A model generated the notes under the pieces. The model was not told the origin of the DNA, ran no database searches, and saw only the letters and a program-made list of their open reading frames with translations. Of a stretch of 64,000 nt of DNA, positions 21,094-31,964 are shown piece by piece. This stretch comes from Plasmodiophora brassicae (lineage: Eukaryota; Endomyxa: Phytomyxea; Phytomyxea; Plasmodiophorida). The position numbers were made by a program, and so were the translations under genes. The stretch lies in contig CP145412.1 of assembly GCA_036867785.1 (NCBI GenBank), forward strand, positions 1,302,001 to 1,366,000, in the 5' to 3' direction. The first letter of the stretch is position 1. Every line of letters starts with the position of its first letter.

Positions 21094-22180
21094 ATGATCG
21101 TCAGCGCCGTCAGACGTCATCACGCATCTGCGGACACTCGTTTACACTGCTTGTATGGGTACTATATACTGAACCTTGGCAAAAACCATCTTGCGTTTAT
21201 ATACGGAAAATCTCCCTCGACAATATCGAACTGGATCCAGAAGTATGAACGTGATGGTTCGGTTTCTCGTAAGGTGACTCGTCGCATCTACAAGAAACAT
21301 TCCGAACGTCAGCGCCGTTGGATCGTGGAACTGTTCTCTGAACACCCGACGTTATTCTTGCACGAAGCGAGGGCGCGGTTTGCGGGCAAGTTCGCGAAGT
21401 ATATCTCCTGCTCTGAAATATGGGCGATTCTGCAAGAAGCTCGCTTCACTCGGAAACATGTTGAACGCCGTGCCTTGCAAATTCGAAAACTGGACATCGT
21501 TCGATTCTGCAATGATATGCACTTGGTTCGTTGGTCCCGGGAGAGTCTGGTCTTTCTTGACGAATTCGGGGTCGACAATAGGGACATGTTGCGTACCAAA
21601 GGGTTCTGCCTTGTTGGGAAACGCCTAATATACAGAGGGCAGTTCTCCCGGAAGCCTCGACGCTCAATGCTTGCGTTCGCAAGCGTTCGCGGTCTGGAGA
21701 CGTTTTCTCTGTGGAAGGGACTTTCGATCGCAAGACATTTTTCAACTGCTGTCGTCAGTTCGTTCTGCATCATCCTGACATACGCACGTATCCGGGTCGT
21801 ATGTCTGTCTGGATCATGGACGGTGCTCGGATCCATTGCCATCCAGGCATCGTCAATTTCCTGCGATCGCTGGGCATTATGCCGATTTTTTTTGCCAGCC
21901 TATTGCCCGTTTTACAATTCCATCGAGTTACTATTTGGGATGATCAAGCGGCGGCTTCGCGAGCTTTATGATGAGCGCTCCGGTTCCGATATTACTGCTG
22001 TCATCAATGACGTCTTGGTTGAGTTCAGCAACCGTTCAATGGAGGAAGTCTTCAAGAAATGCGGGTACGTTTGCGATCACGAATTCGATCCGTCCATCGG
22101 CATGCACTGCGACCTGAAGGATCTTGAATTTGATGTTACTGTACGCACTGAACAACCCTGGCATCCATTAAGGGCTGTAT
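21094..22180 (+). mobile_element. IS630/Tc1/mariner-superfamily DNA transposon, transposase with two frame disruptions
   Basis: The N-terminal part has a helix-turn-helix (YGKSPSTISNWIQKYERDG) and the following HERQRR-like region of IS630/Tc1 transposases. The DDE triad is recognisable: FLDEFG (first D), WIMDGARIH (second D, now in another frame) and PFYNSIELLFGMIKRRL (E). The reading frame shifts near 21700, just after a T-rich stretch, and shifts back near 21885 in a run of eight T. Both shifts are in homopolymer-like sequence, so they could be decay or assembly errors. Base composition is visibly lower in GC than the neighbouring genes. No terminal inverted repeats or TA duplication could be assigned by eye. 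It is a plain DNA transposon with no cargo. Confidence 0.8.
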
Positions 22181-22360
22181 GTGTCATCGTTCAACTTGTA
22201 GGTTGAGAACCGGGCCACCTGAAGCTAGGAAGGATATACCACGTCGCGGCAACTGGCAACCTCGTGCACGTGTACTCGCTAAGTTCAATATACTTCAACA
22301 CTATAAGCCACTGGTGCGTATTATCGATGGTAACATTCGGGCAAGTCTTCATTTAATGCC

Positions 22361-23323
22361 TTATGCTTCGTCCATGTTCTCCATATCGTTGTCATGATCG
22401 ACGTCGACCTCATTCGTAATCTCAGCCGCGATCCTGCGCCCGAAATCGGATTCGCCTGGACGACTGGCTGCTTCCATCGCGGCGATCATCTCTTCGGTGT
22501 CAGCAGCGGCTTCATGTAGTGATTCAAGCTGCGTCATGAGCAGATTGACGCCCGCCGTGACTGTCTTGAAGCCCGCCGTGACTGTCTTCGCAGTGTCCAA
22601 GATGTCTTCCAGCTTCCTCTTAAATCGTTCAGATACACATCTTGTTACGCGCATGCTCGTCTGCATGTTGTGGAGGACAGCACCCGAGTCTATTGGAACC
22701 ATGCGGAACAGGTGGGATAGATGAGGTGGGGGCGCCTCTGCCGCCCTTTCTTCACGCACCTGCTGCGGCTGGGCCTCGATCCACGCCGCCCACTGCAACC
22801 AGTTCGTATCATAGGCGAAGTACTCCGGATGCAGTCGTCTCAGCGATTCCTTCCGGGCATCCACCAACGCGATAGATGCTGCGCCGGCGCGATCCCTCTC
22901 TCGCTGTAGTAGAGCGTTCGAGACAAGTTTGAACATTGCCGCTGACGTCACCGACAGCGAGTAGCGGTGCACGTACAGAGTGAGCGTCTTACCACAAACG
23001 TGATTGAGAACGTCGCTGTTACGATAACGCGATGGCGGATACGACCGCTTCGCGCTTTCATCGTGCACGACAACGAAATGGTCCAGATCGGCCGCAGTGG
23101 GCTGCTCCTCCGACCAATGCGGCGACCGCCCATCATCGCCGAATCCGACGTGATTCCGGATGTATCCGGCGACTTTCTCCCACATCTGCGACGCCAGGTC
23201 ATCGTACGAGCTGCAGAGAACGTCCCAGGTCCCGAGAGACGGCACCGACGTCTGTCCTTTAAAATCGCGAACGATGATCTTGAAGCACAGGTGGTAGAGT
23301 CCATCACGCTGAGCGACGTCCAT
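22361..23323 (-). CDS. Unrecognised 320-aa protein next to the transposon
   Basis: Open frame on the minus strand from an ATG at 23323 (MDVAQRDGLYHLCFK) to a stop at 22361. No known motif. It has a folded-looking N-terminal half (DHFVVVHDESAKRSY, LTLYVHRYSLSVTSAAMFKLV), and a mixed middle region with YFAYDTNWLQWAAWIEAQP. A helical C-terminal half contains a short internal duplication (KTVTAGF KTVTAGV, from a 24-bp repeat near 22547-22590) and an acidic tail. It lies within 200 bp of the decayed transposon but in opposite orientation, with composition between host genes and the element. An upstream exon is possible. Function unknown. Confidence 0.5.
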   Translation of the reverse strand: MDVAQRDGLYHLCFKIIVRDFKGQTSVPSLGTWDVLCSSYDDLASQMWEKVAGYIRNHVGFGDDGRSPHWSEEQPTAADLDHFVVVHDESAKRSYPPSRYRNSDVLNHVCGKTLTLYVHRYSLSVTSAAMFKLVSNALLQRERDRAGAASIALVDARKESLRRLHPEYFAYDTNWLQWAAWIEAQPQQVREERAAEAPPPHLSHLFRMVPIDSGAVLHNMQTSMRVTRCVSERFKRKLEDILDTAKTVTAGFKTVTAGVNLLMTQLESLHEAAADTEEMIAAMEAASRPGESDFGRRIAAEITNEVDVDHDNDMENMDEA

Positions 23324-23574
23324 GACGGGCAGCAAGTCGCGGTTTGGCCGTCCGACGGAGTTCGCCGGATCGGGAAACGAGGGGTCAGCTCTCGCTTGGC
23401 GCTTCCGCTACCTGCTGATAGCCGTTGCGGCGCAATTCGAGTGCGGCGGGATTTTCCCCGCACGACTCCAATTTGGTGCTGACGCCGCCAATAACGGTAT
23501 AGTAACGGGCGTATACGCAGCAAGATGCCACAGTGAACGTTGAAAACGTGTTTAGAAAAGCGGTCGGAAGGCGT

Positions 23575-24224
23575 TCAGGGCAGCAGGTGGTACCCTGTTT
23601 GGGATTGGTGGGCGCGAGACGCGGGTGAACAGAGCCGGTACAGCATGTAGAAGCCGAGGAGGGCGGTGATGGCAGAGGCGGAGACGATGGTGATCAAGTA
23701 CCATAGGCCAGGCAGGAAGCATTGGCCGTAGCACCAGGAATTGGCGGTGATCCGGGCAACGAGGCGCGGCGTCTCGCTGAGGACGATGGTGGTGTCCGGT
23801 GCTCGGGAGATCGACCCGGGAACGCAGAGCCCGCCAACGCCGTTATTGCTTGTGATCTGAATCCGTAGGTCGTAGTTGCCGAGTTCGACCGTCATCTTGC
23901 CGTCGCGAATATGTGCACACCCACGTTGGGCGACGCATGCCGAGCACGTCATGTTCGCCCCCGTGTTGCACGCGCATTGCTCCACAGCAAACAACGGGTA
24001 ATCCACGCGCCGGTCATTGTGGCACGCCCCCGTCAGCATCTCGCATGTTTGCGACCTTGAACACCACATGCACCCTGCCATCGTTCACACAACGCCAGGG
24101 CAGGCGTGGACCCGCCCGGCTTACCCGTGTGCGCCGACGTGCAATCATGGCAGGTGCCGTACTTGGAACACAACGCAGATGCTGCCCCGACCAGCAGAAC
24201 GACGGCCGCGACGCGAACCGTCAT
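23575..24224 (-). CDS. PSI-like cysteine-rich type I membrane protein
   Basis: Exons 24224-24125 and 24074-23575 with a 50-bp intron, 199 residues. It starts with a signal peptide (MTVRVAAVVLLVGAASA), followed by cysteines in a plexin/semaphorin/integrin (PSI)-like order: CSKYGTCHDCTSA, CMWCSRSQTCEM, GACHND, CAC, CSACVAQRGC. A single membrane helix near the end (LWYLITIVSASAITALLGFYMLY) is followed by a short tail. Topology is extracellular N-terminus and small cytoplasmic tail. No intracellular domain, so probably an adhesion or co-receptor type molecule; PSI assignment is by Cys spacing only. Confidence 0.6.
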
Positions 24225-24538
24225 GGCCAGAGGATGACCCCGCGCAACCGCCTCGTGTGCGTGTGTGTTTGCGTGCGACGGCGCGGGATTCCTCGCCGGA
24301 ACTGCAACCGAGACTCCGTCCGTCGTCGGGCGCCGCCGGCTGTGACTCGGGGGGGGGGGTCCGTTTATGGACCCTGTACGTACCCGGCTGCGACTGCTGC
24401 AAACGGAAGTGAATTGTATTGTACTGGAATGGCGGCCGACGACGCGCGGCGGCATTCCACAAACGGTACTGGGTCGACAAAACCGGATGGGGACGCGAGC
24501 GCGGCGGCCGCGCGCGTTGTAGCACACGTCCAGACGCG

Positions 24539-25916
24539 ATGAGGCAGTGGGGTGCTGCGTTCGCCGCCGGCGCTGCCACCGTACGTTGGGCGTGAGCACG
24601 TGTACGCTGAGCTGAGTGCCAGTGGCAGGCGGCGCGTGCGCGGCTGTCGTCGCGGATGATCCATGCAGTACGCGCTTCGTGATCCGCGCAGGGTATCGAT
24701 CGTGATGGGCGTTGCAGGTCCCGAGGGGGTATCCGAAACGTGTGCGTATCGTGGAGGTGGGCCCAAGGGATGGGTTGCAGAACGAACCGGGCGCTGTAAT
24801 CAAGACGGACGTCAAGGTGGCTCTGATTAACCTGCTGAGCGAGGCGGGACTGTCGGCGATCGAGGCCGCCGCGTTTGTCTCCCCGAAATGGGTGCCTCAG
24901 GTTCAGTATGGCAATGGATGGACCCGCGGGAACGTCTGACATCTGGGCAGATGGCGGACGGCGCCGAGATCATGAAGTCGATACAGAAGCGTGACGGCGT
25001 CGAATACCCGGTTCTCGTCCCAAATCTCGCTGGATTCAAACGTGCTCTGGAAGCTAGTGCTCGCCAGGTAGCGCGCTTGGTTGTGTGTTTATGCGTTCGG
25101 GCAGCAGTTACAGGTTCGTGAACAGGTGGCCGTGTTCGCGTCGGCGTCAGAAGCGTTCAGCCAGAAGAACATCAACTGCTCGATTGATGAGAGCTTTGCA
25201 CGGTTTGAACCGGTCATCCAGGCAGCGCTGGAGAACGATGTGAAAGTTCGAGGGTAGCGTACCACTCTTCAATCTGCTTGCTCGTCGTCTGACAGGACGT
25301 ATGTTCAAGGTACGTGTCCTGCGTGATAGGTTGCCCATACGAAGGCCCAGTTGACTCCGCTGTTGTGGCGTCCGTGTCGCGCCGCCTGCTGGACATGGGA
25401 TGCTATGAGATATCCCTGGGAGACACCATTGGGACCGGAACGCCTGGCACAGTGGAGACCATGCTCTCTGCCGTGACCACGTCCATCCCGATCCATCGGG
25501 TCGCTGTTCACTTTCATGACACGGTCTGTTCGATGTGTCTAACCCGAAACGGGCGGTGCTCACGTTTGAGGTAGTACGGGCAGGCGCTCGCCAACATCCT
25601 GTGCGCCTTCTCGATGGGGGTGTCGGTCGTGGACAGTTCGGTTGCAGGTCTTGGAGGATGCCCCTACGCGCAGGGCGCGACCGGCAATGTCGCCACCGGT
25701 GCGTTGCCCTCCTTTCAGTGCGCTTCCTCTGTTACTGACATTTCGACAGAGGACGTCGTGTACATGCTGCAAGGCATGGGTATTGATTGTGGTGTCGACC
25801 TCGAGAAACTGCTCGACGCCACAAGTTTCATCTGCGATCAGCTAGGTCGCCCTCCAGCTGGGCGAGCCGCCCGCGCCCTTCTCGTCAAACGAGCTAAGGC
25901 GGGCGAATCCGAATAG
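24539..25916 (+). CDS. HMGCL: Hydroxymethylglutaryl-CoA lyase, mitochondrial
   Basis: Eight exons (24539-24580, 24629-24667, 24718-24900, 24951-25067, 25126-25253, 25310-25523, 25575-25698, 25750-25916) give 337 residues. The first two short exons code an arginine-rich, acid-free N-terminus ([20 protein letters not shown]), a good mitochondrial transit peptide. Family blocks: [11 protein letters not shown] (metal-binding Asp), [13 protein letters not shown] (metal-binding histidines) and the catalytic-cysteine loop [14 protein letters not shown]. It cleaves HMG-CoA to acetyl-CoA and acetoacetate in leucine breakdown and ketogenesis. The last intron (51 bp) is in frame and has no stop, so an unspliced isoform would carry 17 extra residues. 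Splice phases agree throughout. Confidence 0.95.
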
Positions 25917-26015
25917 CACCCAGCGGTCAGTCAGACGTCCTATGGACGCTCCCTGCAGAGTCTCATTTTCAGACATCAGATTCTTGATACATTCGTTTAT
26001 CGTGCTGCCGCAGCG

Positions 26016-29000
26016 TCATTGTGGTTCAGCAACTCGGTATCGGTCTGCCGCTGCCGGCGGGTCTGCGCTCCACTCGTCTGGTTGCCCGGACGAGGCCGAT
26101 GATGTTGCTATCCTAAGGCGCTTCTTGAGCGCCAGGTTCTCGCTGCGAAGCGTATAGAGCTGGAGGCGCATGTGAGCGATCTCCATATCCTTTTCGGTTT
26201 CATGGTCGCCTGTGTTCGTAAATGGGTCGTTGTGGTTGCCGGCGCCGGCATTATCGGTTTCAAGCAGGTTGCGACCGCTGCGGAACGATTGCCGAAGCTT
26301 GGCCCCTGTTAGCGGGCCCGCGTCTGGCTTGCGGGCATAGACAATCCTGGGGAGCGTCAGGCACAGGACGACCATGACGGTCACCACCTCCAGCGACGTG
26401 AACGACATGACGAACGATAACGTCGGGCTGGTGACCACGAACATGGACGTGGGAATGATGACTGTCGACGTGAAGAATATGGCGTACTGTGCTATACTCA
26501 ACGAGCGTGTCTCTGCGAGACGCTCCCAGTCAGAACGGGCGTCAGTCGACAATGGCTACGAAGCGGCCGCACCGTTAAATTCTCTGGGGATCCACCAGCT
26601 CCTCAACGAGACAATCACGCTGGCGACGACGATGCCGCCAAAGTACACGGCCAGGGAGGTCAGCATGTAGACGTCGTATGTGCAATACTTGTCGACGACG
26701 ATGCTCGTGCTGGTCCTGTCGAGCTCCATCGTGCTGATTTCAGGCGGTGACGCCAACATGCCGGCAGTGATGATGACCGCCATCCCCGTCGCCAGCATCA
26801 GGACGTGGCGTGCCACGGTCGTATCGTTCACAGCGACGACGTTCGACGTCTCGGTCCCGACGGCGGAGAATATCCTGAGCATTCGCAGGTTCTTGGCGAA
26901 GATCGTGGATAGGATGGTGACGACCAGCATCGGGAACCACGACATCCTGATGACGCACATGGTGACCGTCGACTCCCAGGCCAGCTGGATGGCCGACCCG
27001 GTCAACAGGCACGACAGGATGCAGATGACGCAGGTGAAACGGACGCTCACAGATCGAACCGCTCGCGTCCTGCGATATCTGATGATGCACCCGAGTGCCG
27101 CCAGGATGATCAGCGACGCGATGATCGATGTCGCGATCGCCAGACCCATGGTCACATCGTCCAGCTGATGTTCCACCTCGGCCATGTCCTGTCCAGCGGG
27201 CACTAATCGACACACTGGCCAGGCGATCGACTGCATCGGGATCTGGTTCACGTCCACATCGCCAGCAGGCACGTCCGGTCCTGTGAACGGTCAGTCGCGC
27301 GTTCTGCCTAGGGGCCCATATCCGGTACCCGTCATCGCTGCTGAACAGGCTGCCCTGTACGCGTAATCAGGCGTCGCTGTCGTGATGAAGGTGGGCCCAG
27401 CGTGGATCGTCCGCGGCGGCGACACGCTCTCGGTGAGGTTCGTGTCGAACACGAGCTCGTTGCCGCCCGTGATGGCGCGTACGAGCATGAGGACGTTCGG
27501 CAGGTACCCCTGCAGGAACGCGTTCTGGTCGACGGCGAAGAACCAGTTGCCCTGGCCCATGGCCGTTAACGCCGACGGGGTCGCCTGCCAGCACGCCCCA
27601 CTGATCTTGCCCTGCCCCAGACCGAACCTATCGCTTCATCAGCACGAAGAACGCCAGATCTCATCTCGCGGCCACCTTCCCGTCCCCTGCAGGACGTTGA
27701 TCGCGTAATCGACCATGTCGACGCCGGGGGCGACGAACAGGTCAGTACCGCTCGCGATGAACGGCGCCATTGCCGACGCGTACAGGGTCTCGTCGAGCGG
27801 GTCCGACAGGAAGGCGTAGTCAGCAGTGACACGCAGCAGCGTTAGGCGGTCGACAACGCCCAGGCAGCGATCTCGCAGGGCGGACACGCCCCGGGTTCCG
27901 TTGAACCCGGCGCCGTCGTACAGGCACGTGACATGGGCGAACCCGCCGGATGCGATCAGGTCGCCCGCCATCGCGCCCGACCCGTAATCCGGCATGAACA
28001 CGTTCACGTCGTACGCCGACGCTGACTGCACCATGGACAGGTCGTTGTGAACACTGACGACCGGCACCTGCCACGTCGCGTTCCCCACGATCGCCCGGGT
28101 TGCCGACAATGACGCGTCGGCGGCAATGCCCACGCCGATCAGGTTGGTCGACGGTATCGACGCGACGTGCGCCGCCGTTGACGAATCGGTGGGCGCGGCC
28201 GGCAGGTATTCACGCACCTGACGACACGTCAGCGACGGTGCGGGGGTGCGTGCGTGCCGGTCGCCTGCTACCTGGACGCCGGCCTCACGTGCCGCCAGGA
28301 TGATCCCGCTGCGCGCCTCCGCCCAGAACGCGTTGTCGGGCGCGCCGTGTACCCATTCGATGCGCCAGTGGGATCGGTCCCAGCAGAGGGCCGACCCGGT
28401 GCACATGGGGAACCCGGCGTCCTGTCGCGCCGCGTTCCCGATCGCGTTCGCGTCGACCGACGTGATCAGCCGGGGGCCCGTTTGCAGCATGGTCGTGGCG
28501 AGGCGCGACCGCGTCAGTCTCAGGGCGTACATGAGGGCGACGCTGAGGTACCCCTGCAGGTACGGCTGCGTGTCGACGAGGAACGGGACCAGGCTGTTGG
28601 GCAGCGCCATCTCCTTCGCAACGCGCTCCTGCATCTCGGTCGGGATGACGATCGTCGTGTTCGCCCCGAGGGATCGGACGGCCTGGATGACGTCGGCGGC
28701 AATGGTGCCCGTCGCGTAGATCGCTGTGACGCCGTCGTGGACGAGGTCGGCGACCTGGCCGGACAGGTTCTGGGCGACGACCTGGCCGCTGGACAGGCCC
28801 GCGCCCCGCATCGTTGCGATCCATCCCTGGCAGCGCAGGTCGTGGCTGGACAACGTGGCGACCTGGTTCAGGCAGACGGTGCTGTTCGCGTACGCCGGCA
28901 ACGTCGCCAGCAGGTGCGATGCCGCCCGCGCGCCCACGACCCGGTTGTCGGGGCCCACGTGGAACACGGGACGCACGGCCGCGTCGCCGAGGAATTGCTC

Positions 29001-29488
29001 GCCAGAGATCACACTGGCGAACGACACCGCCTGGCCCTGCAACGAACGGATCGTCCGCATCGGCGGCGACGACAGGCTCTGCGAATTGGGCGGCGTCAGC
29101 GCAGGGCGGCCGGGCGGGGCACGCAATGACGGACGCTGGAGGACAGCTGAGCGATGACGTTCGTGAACCCGAGATCGACGGCCCTGAGGATCGCGAGCGC
29201 CTGCGCCGTCGGGGAGAACACGTCGTTCGACCAGGTGTGCAGGGGCAGGCCGCGGTCGCTCGCCGCCCTGTTATCGTTCACCCGTCAGCACCGCTGGCCC
29301 ATCGCAAACGCAAACGCGAACACCGACTGCCTGGCGCCGGCCAGGAAGGCGGTGACGAACGGCGTCTTGTTGGGCTCGGCGACGATCACGGCGATCTTGA
29401 TGGCGCGCGGGTCGGTGCAGGGGCAACGCGCGTTCCGGAACAGGCGGTCCTCGACGGCGACGACACCGTCGTCGTCGTCATCTGCCAT
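26016..29488 (-). CDS. Class C GPCR with two tandem periplasmic-binding (Venus-flytrap) domains and C-terminal coiled coil
   Basis: Exons run about 29488-29292, 29267-29135, 29078-27676, 27600-27329, 27280-26573 and 26512-26016. Binding domain 1 starts AIKIAVIVAEPNKTPF and closes with QPYLQGYLSVALMY. Domain 2 starts WVHGAPDNAFWAEARSG and closes with DQNAFLQGYLPNVLMLV. The shared QGYL block shows a tandem duplication of an RbsB/Bmp-type sugar-binding fold. Seven hydrophobic helices follow, with the class C signature WWIPREFNE before helix 6. The tail ends in a leucine heptad (MRLQLYTLRSENLALKKRL) like the GABA-B dimerisation coil. No signal peptide is visible at the start, and the first gap (24 bp around an in-frame TGA) is unusually short, so the 5' end is tentative. 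Confidence 0.8.
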
Positions 29489-29821
29489 GCGGTCTGTCAG
29501 TCGCGACCCCCTGTCCCCGCCGACGTCCCGCGTCACGACATGGTTGTGATCCAGTCACTGGGACTGCATGACGCCCTCCGTTCAGGCGGACGACGACGAC
29601 CTCAACAACGGCTCCAGACGTATTGATCAGGTCTGCCCTGGGGCACACGGGTGCGGCGGTCGTTCGAGGGAGTGTGGGTTATATATGCATTCAGACAGAG
29701 ACGGCTGCTATCGCAGAAGGTCGGCCTGCCACTTGGCGAAGTCGACCTTGTTGGGCCTGGTTCGGGTCGGGGCGGCCGTGTCGCGGGCAGACGGTCGTAG
29801 CGCGATCTGGGCACACACGAT

Positions 29822-30502
29822 TCAGAACACGGGGCGGCGCCGCGTCGAGATGGTCCCCACCAGGTCGACCAGCTGGACAATGTCCTCGGCAGGTCCGCCC
29901 AGCTGCGTCGTGGCGGCGTGACTTGCCAGGTGGATCGCCTTCTTGACCGACTTCAGGTTGATCGAGTCGAGACTGGACTCGGTGAGGACAGCCACGGCCG
30001 CTCGGGCCTCCTTGCCGTCCTCGATATGCTTCTGTGAGCCAGTCCGGTCACGATTCTGCCTCGACGTGCCGACTGTGGGCGTACGGCTGCCATGGAATGC
30101 CAGGCGAACAGCCGAATGTAATCGGTGTAGGAGACGACGTCGTGGCAGGACGATTTGGCCACCATGGCCAGCAGATCTTGCAGCTCCTGCACGTCGTTGA
30201 GAGAGGCCATCCCCAAGTTCTGGGATAGAAGCCGGTACAGGTCGTCAATCGTGATGGATCCCGCTATCCCAAGCCGATGTCAGCTCGGACCGAAGCGCGG
30301 GAATCGGCGTCGTACAAGCGCTCGCATCGAACAGGCCGAACAGGGTCGTGACCTCCATCAAATCGGTCGCGTCGAGGTGCTTGTACTTCCGCGCAAAGCT
30401 CGGCTCATGTCGGGCGAGAAGCGCCATGGCGTTCGCCATGCCTGGCAGGGCGGCGCGGTGGGATCCGGACGCACCCACCATCGCCCCCGGGCGGGCAGTC
30501 AT
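29822..30502 (-). CDS. EF-hand protein
   Basis: Exons 30502-30316, 30263-30085 and 30031-29822 give 191 residues. One canonical EF-hand loop spans the first splice site: DASASGSITIDD, with D, S, S, G and I in the expected places and Asp instead of Glu at position 12. A second, degenerate hand follows (SSCHDVVSYTDYIRLF). The C-terminal 70 residues are helical and basic-acidic (EDGKEARAAVAVLTESS, SVKKAIHLASHAATTQ). The gene lies between the MscL channel (71 bp upstream, same strand) and the GPCR. It may be a calcium sensor in the same pathway, which is inference from position only. Confidence 0.65.
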
Positions 30503-30572
30503 CACTACTCGTACGCCAGTCGATCTCGTCGTCCTATCGTTACGGCAAGACCGTAACGGGACGCTCCACAAT

Positions 30573-31491
30573 TTACTTGACCTTCTTCATCTCAACGGCA
30601 TCGTCCTCTGGGACACCACCACGAAGGCTGGATGTGCAGTACCGGCAGCGGACAGCGCTGAGGCTGATTCGGCTGGCGAATCGGTCAGAAACGGGGACGC
30701 GGGCGCCAGGTCACGGGTGCAGCGGATCCCACCAGGTACAGAAGGGGCAGATCCGAGTCGCCGGTCCAATGCCCTGGACTCTCTCTTCCTCGGTAAACGC
30801 GTGGTTGTACACTGGTTCGCATGCCGGGTTCAGTCTGTGCAGGACGAGCACCTCGCGCGATGGCGAGTACCTTTCGCAACGATGTAGACGGCGAGGACCA
30901 GGATGAATCCGTTCAGCAACGCGTGTAGGAAGGCGCCCCAGTTCCTTCCCGGGGGCGTCAGAGCGCACATCAGGCACACGGCTTGCAAATAGCAACGTAC
31001 AGTATGACCGCCCCGGCTTTAGACGCTGAGTGAAACGCGCTTAAGAGCATGCGTCGTCATGTTGATGGGCGCCGAACATACCTGCGTCGGCGTTGTCGTA
31101 AAAGCAGGTCAGCGGCCCGCTTCCGCACTGGAGCACGATGAACATGTTCTTCAGGTCCCGCTCGATAGCTTGCACGAATCAGGACGTCAGTACGGTTGGT
31201 TCGGGTTGTACTTCCAGGCGCGCTCCGTTACGAAGAATGAACGCCAGGATTGGGGCGACGATATGGTCGGCGAGCGCCCGGACGAGGTTCGAGAAACAAC
31301 CGGCAACAACCTAAGGCTACCGTCTCAGCACCCGGCATATACCCATCCTGCCAAAGCGTATGGACCAATCCCATCGACATGTCGAACACCTTCCCGGTGC
31401 CGACCAGGCGCCGCAGCTCGCCGAACATCGTGAACGCTTTCTGACGGGCCACGCGCTCGAACCGCGTCTCCTCGTAGTCGTCATCGGCCAT
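30573..31491 (-). CDS. mscL: Large-conductance mechanosensitive channel MscL, eukaryotic and intron-containing
   Basis: Seven exons (31491-31366, 31310-31212, 31160-31082, 31016-31001, 30944-30871, 30811-30733, 30672-30573) give 190 residues. The N-terminal helix ends FGELRRLVGTGKVFDMSMG, followed by TM1 with the MscL pore pattern (VVAGCFSNLVRAL ... IVAPILAFIL). A periplasmic-type loop with an AGAVIL strand follows, then TM2 (FLHALLNGFILVLAVYIVAK). The C-terminus has a CPFC ... CRYCTS zinc-knuckle pair as in many cyanobacterial and proteobacterial MscLs. Six introns of 51-65 bp, including one flanking a 16-nt exon, all in agreeing phase, argue against bacterial contamination. It should open as a tension-gated pore during hypo-osmotic shock. 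MscL is rare in eukaryotes. Confidence 0.88.
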
Positions 31492-31964
31492 ATGCATCCC
31501 GCCGAGACCGGCCGCCCAAACAGCAAACGCGATCAACAGGCTTGTCGACCAGCTTCAGACGCCTCGACGAAAAATAACAATGTGGTCCAGTGGCCACCCC
31601 CAGGCCAAGGTCGACCTGCGATTCGCAGGCGACAGCGAATGTCCTGCCAGGGCGGACAGGACCCGCAGGCGAGGGGCCGTCCGGTAGTCGGAGAACGTCG
31701 TGCGGTTTATTCGCTACTCAATGGTGGGTGGCCCGAAACGCGCGCAGGCGGCAGGCAGGGGCGGGCCGGTCGGTCGGCGGCGGGCGTCGGGGGGACGCCG
31801 GCGGGCGGAGGCCGCGTCCGGGGGGGCGCGTGCCTGGGGCAATGCTTGGCGGTCCGTGATCGCCGCTGGGCGGCGGGTGCCGATGGCCCGGGATTAGAAG
31901 TCACCGCCGCCGCTGCACACAGCGCGGGCAAAGTCCGAAACGCGCCTCGCCTGGTCGACCGGCG

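Noticed and set aside
28254-29129. 291-residue plus-strand open frame
   Set aside because: Antisense of the receptor's binding domains; no motif.
31590-31960. Glycine/arginine-rich plus-strand frames upstream of the FHA gene
   Set aside because: Very GC-rich low-complexity DNA between two gene starts; better explained as promoter or UTR.
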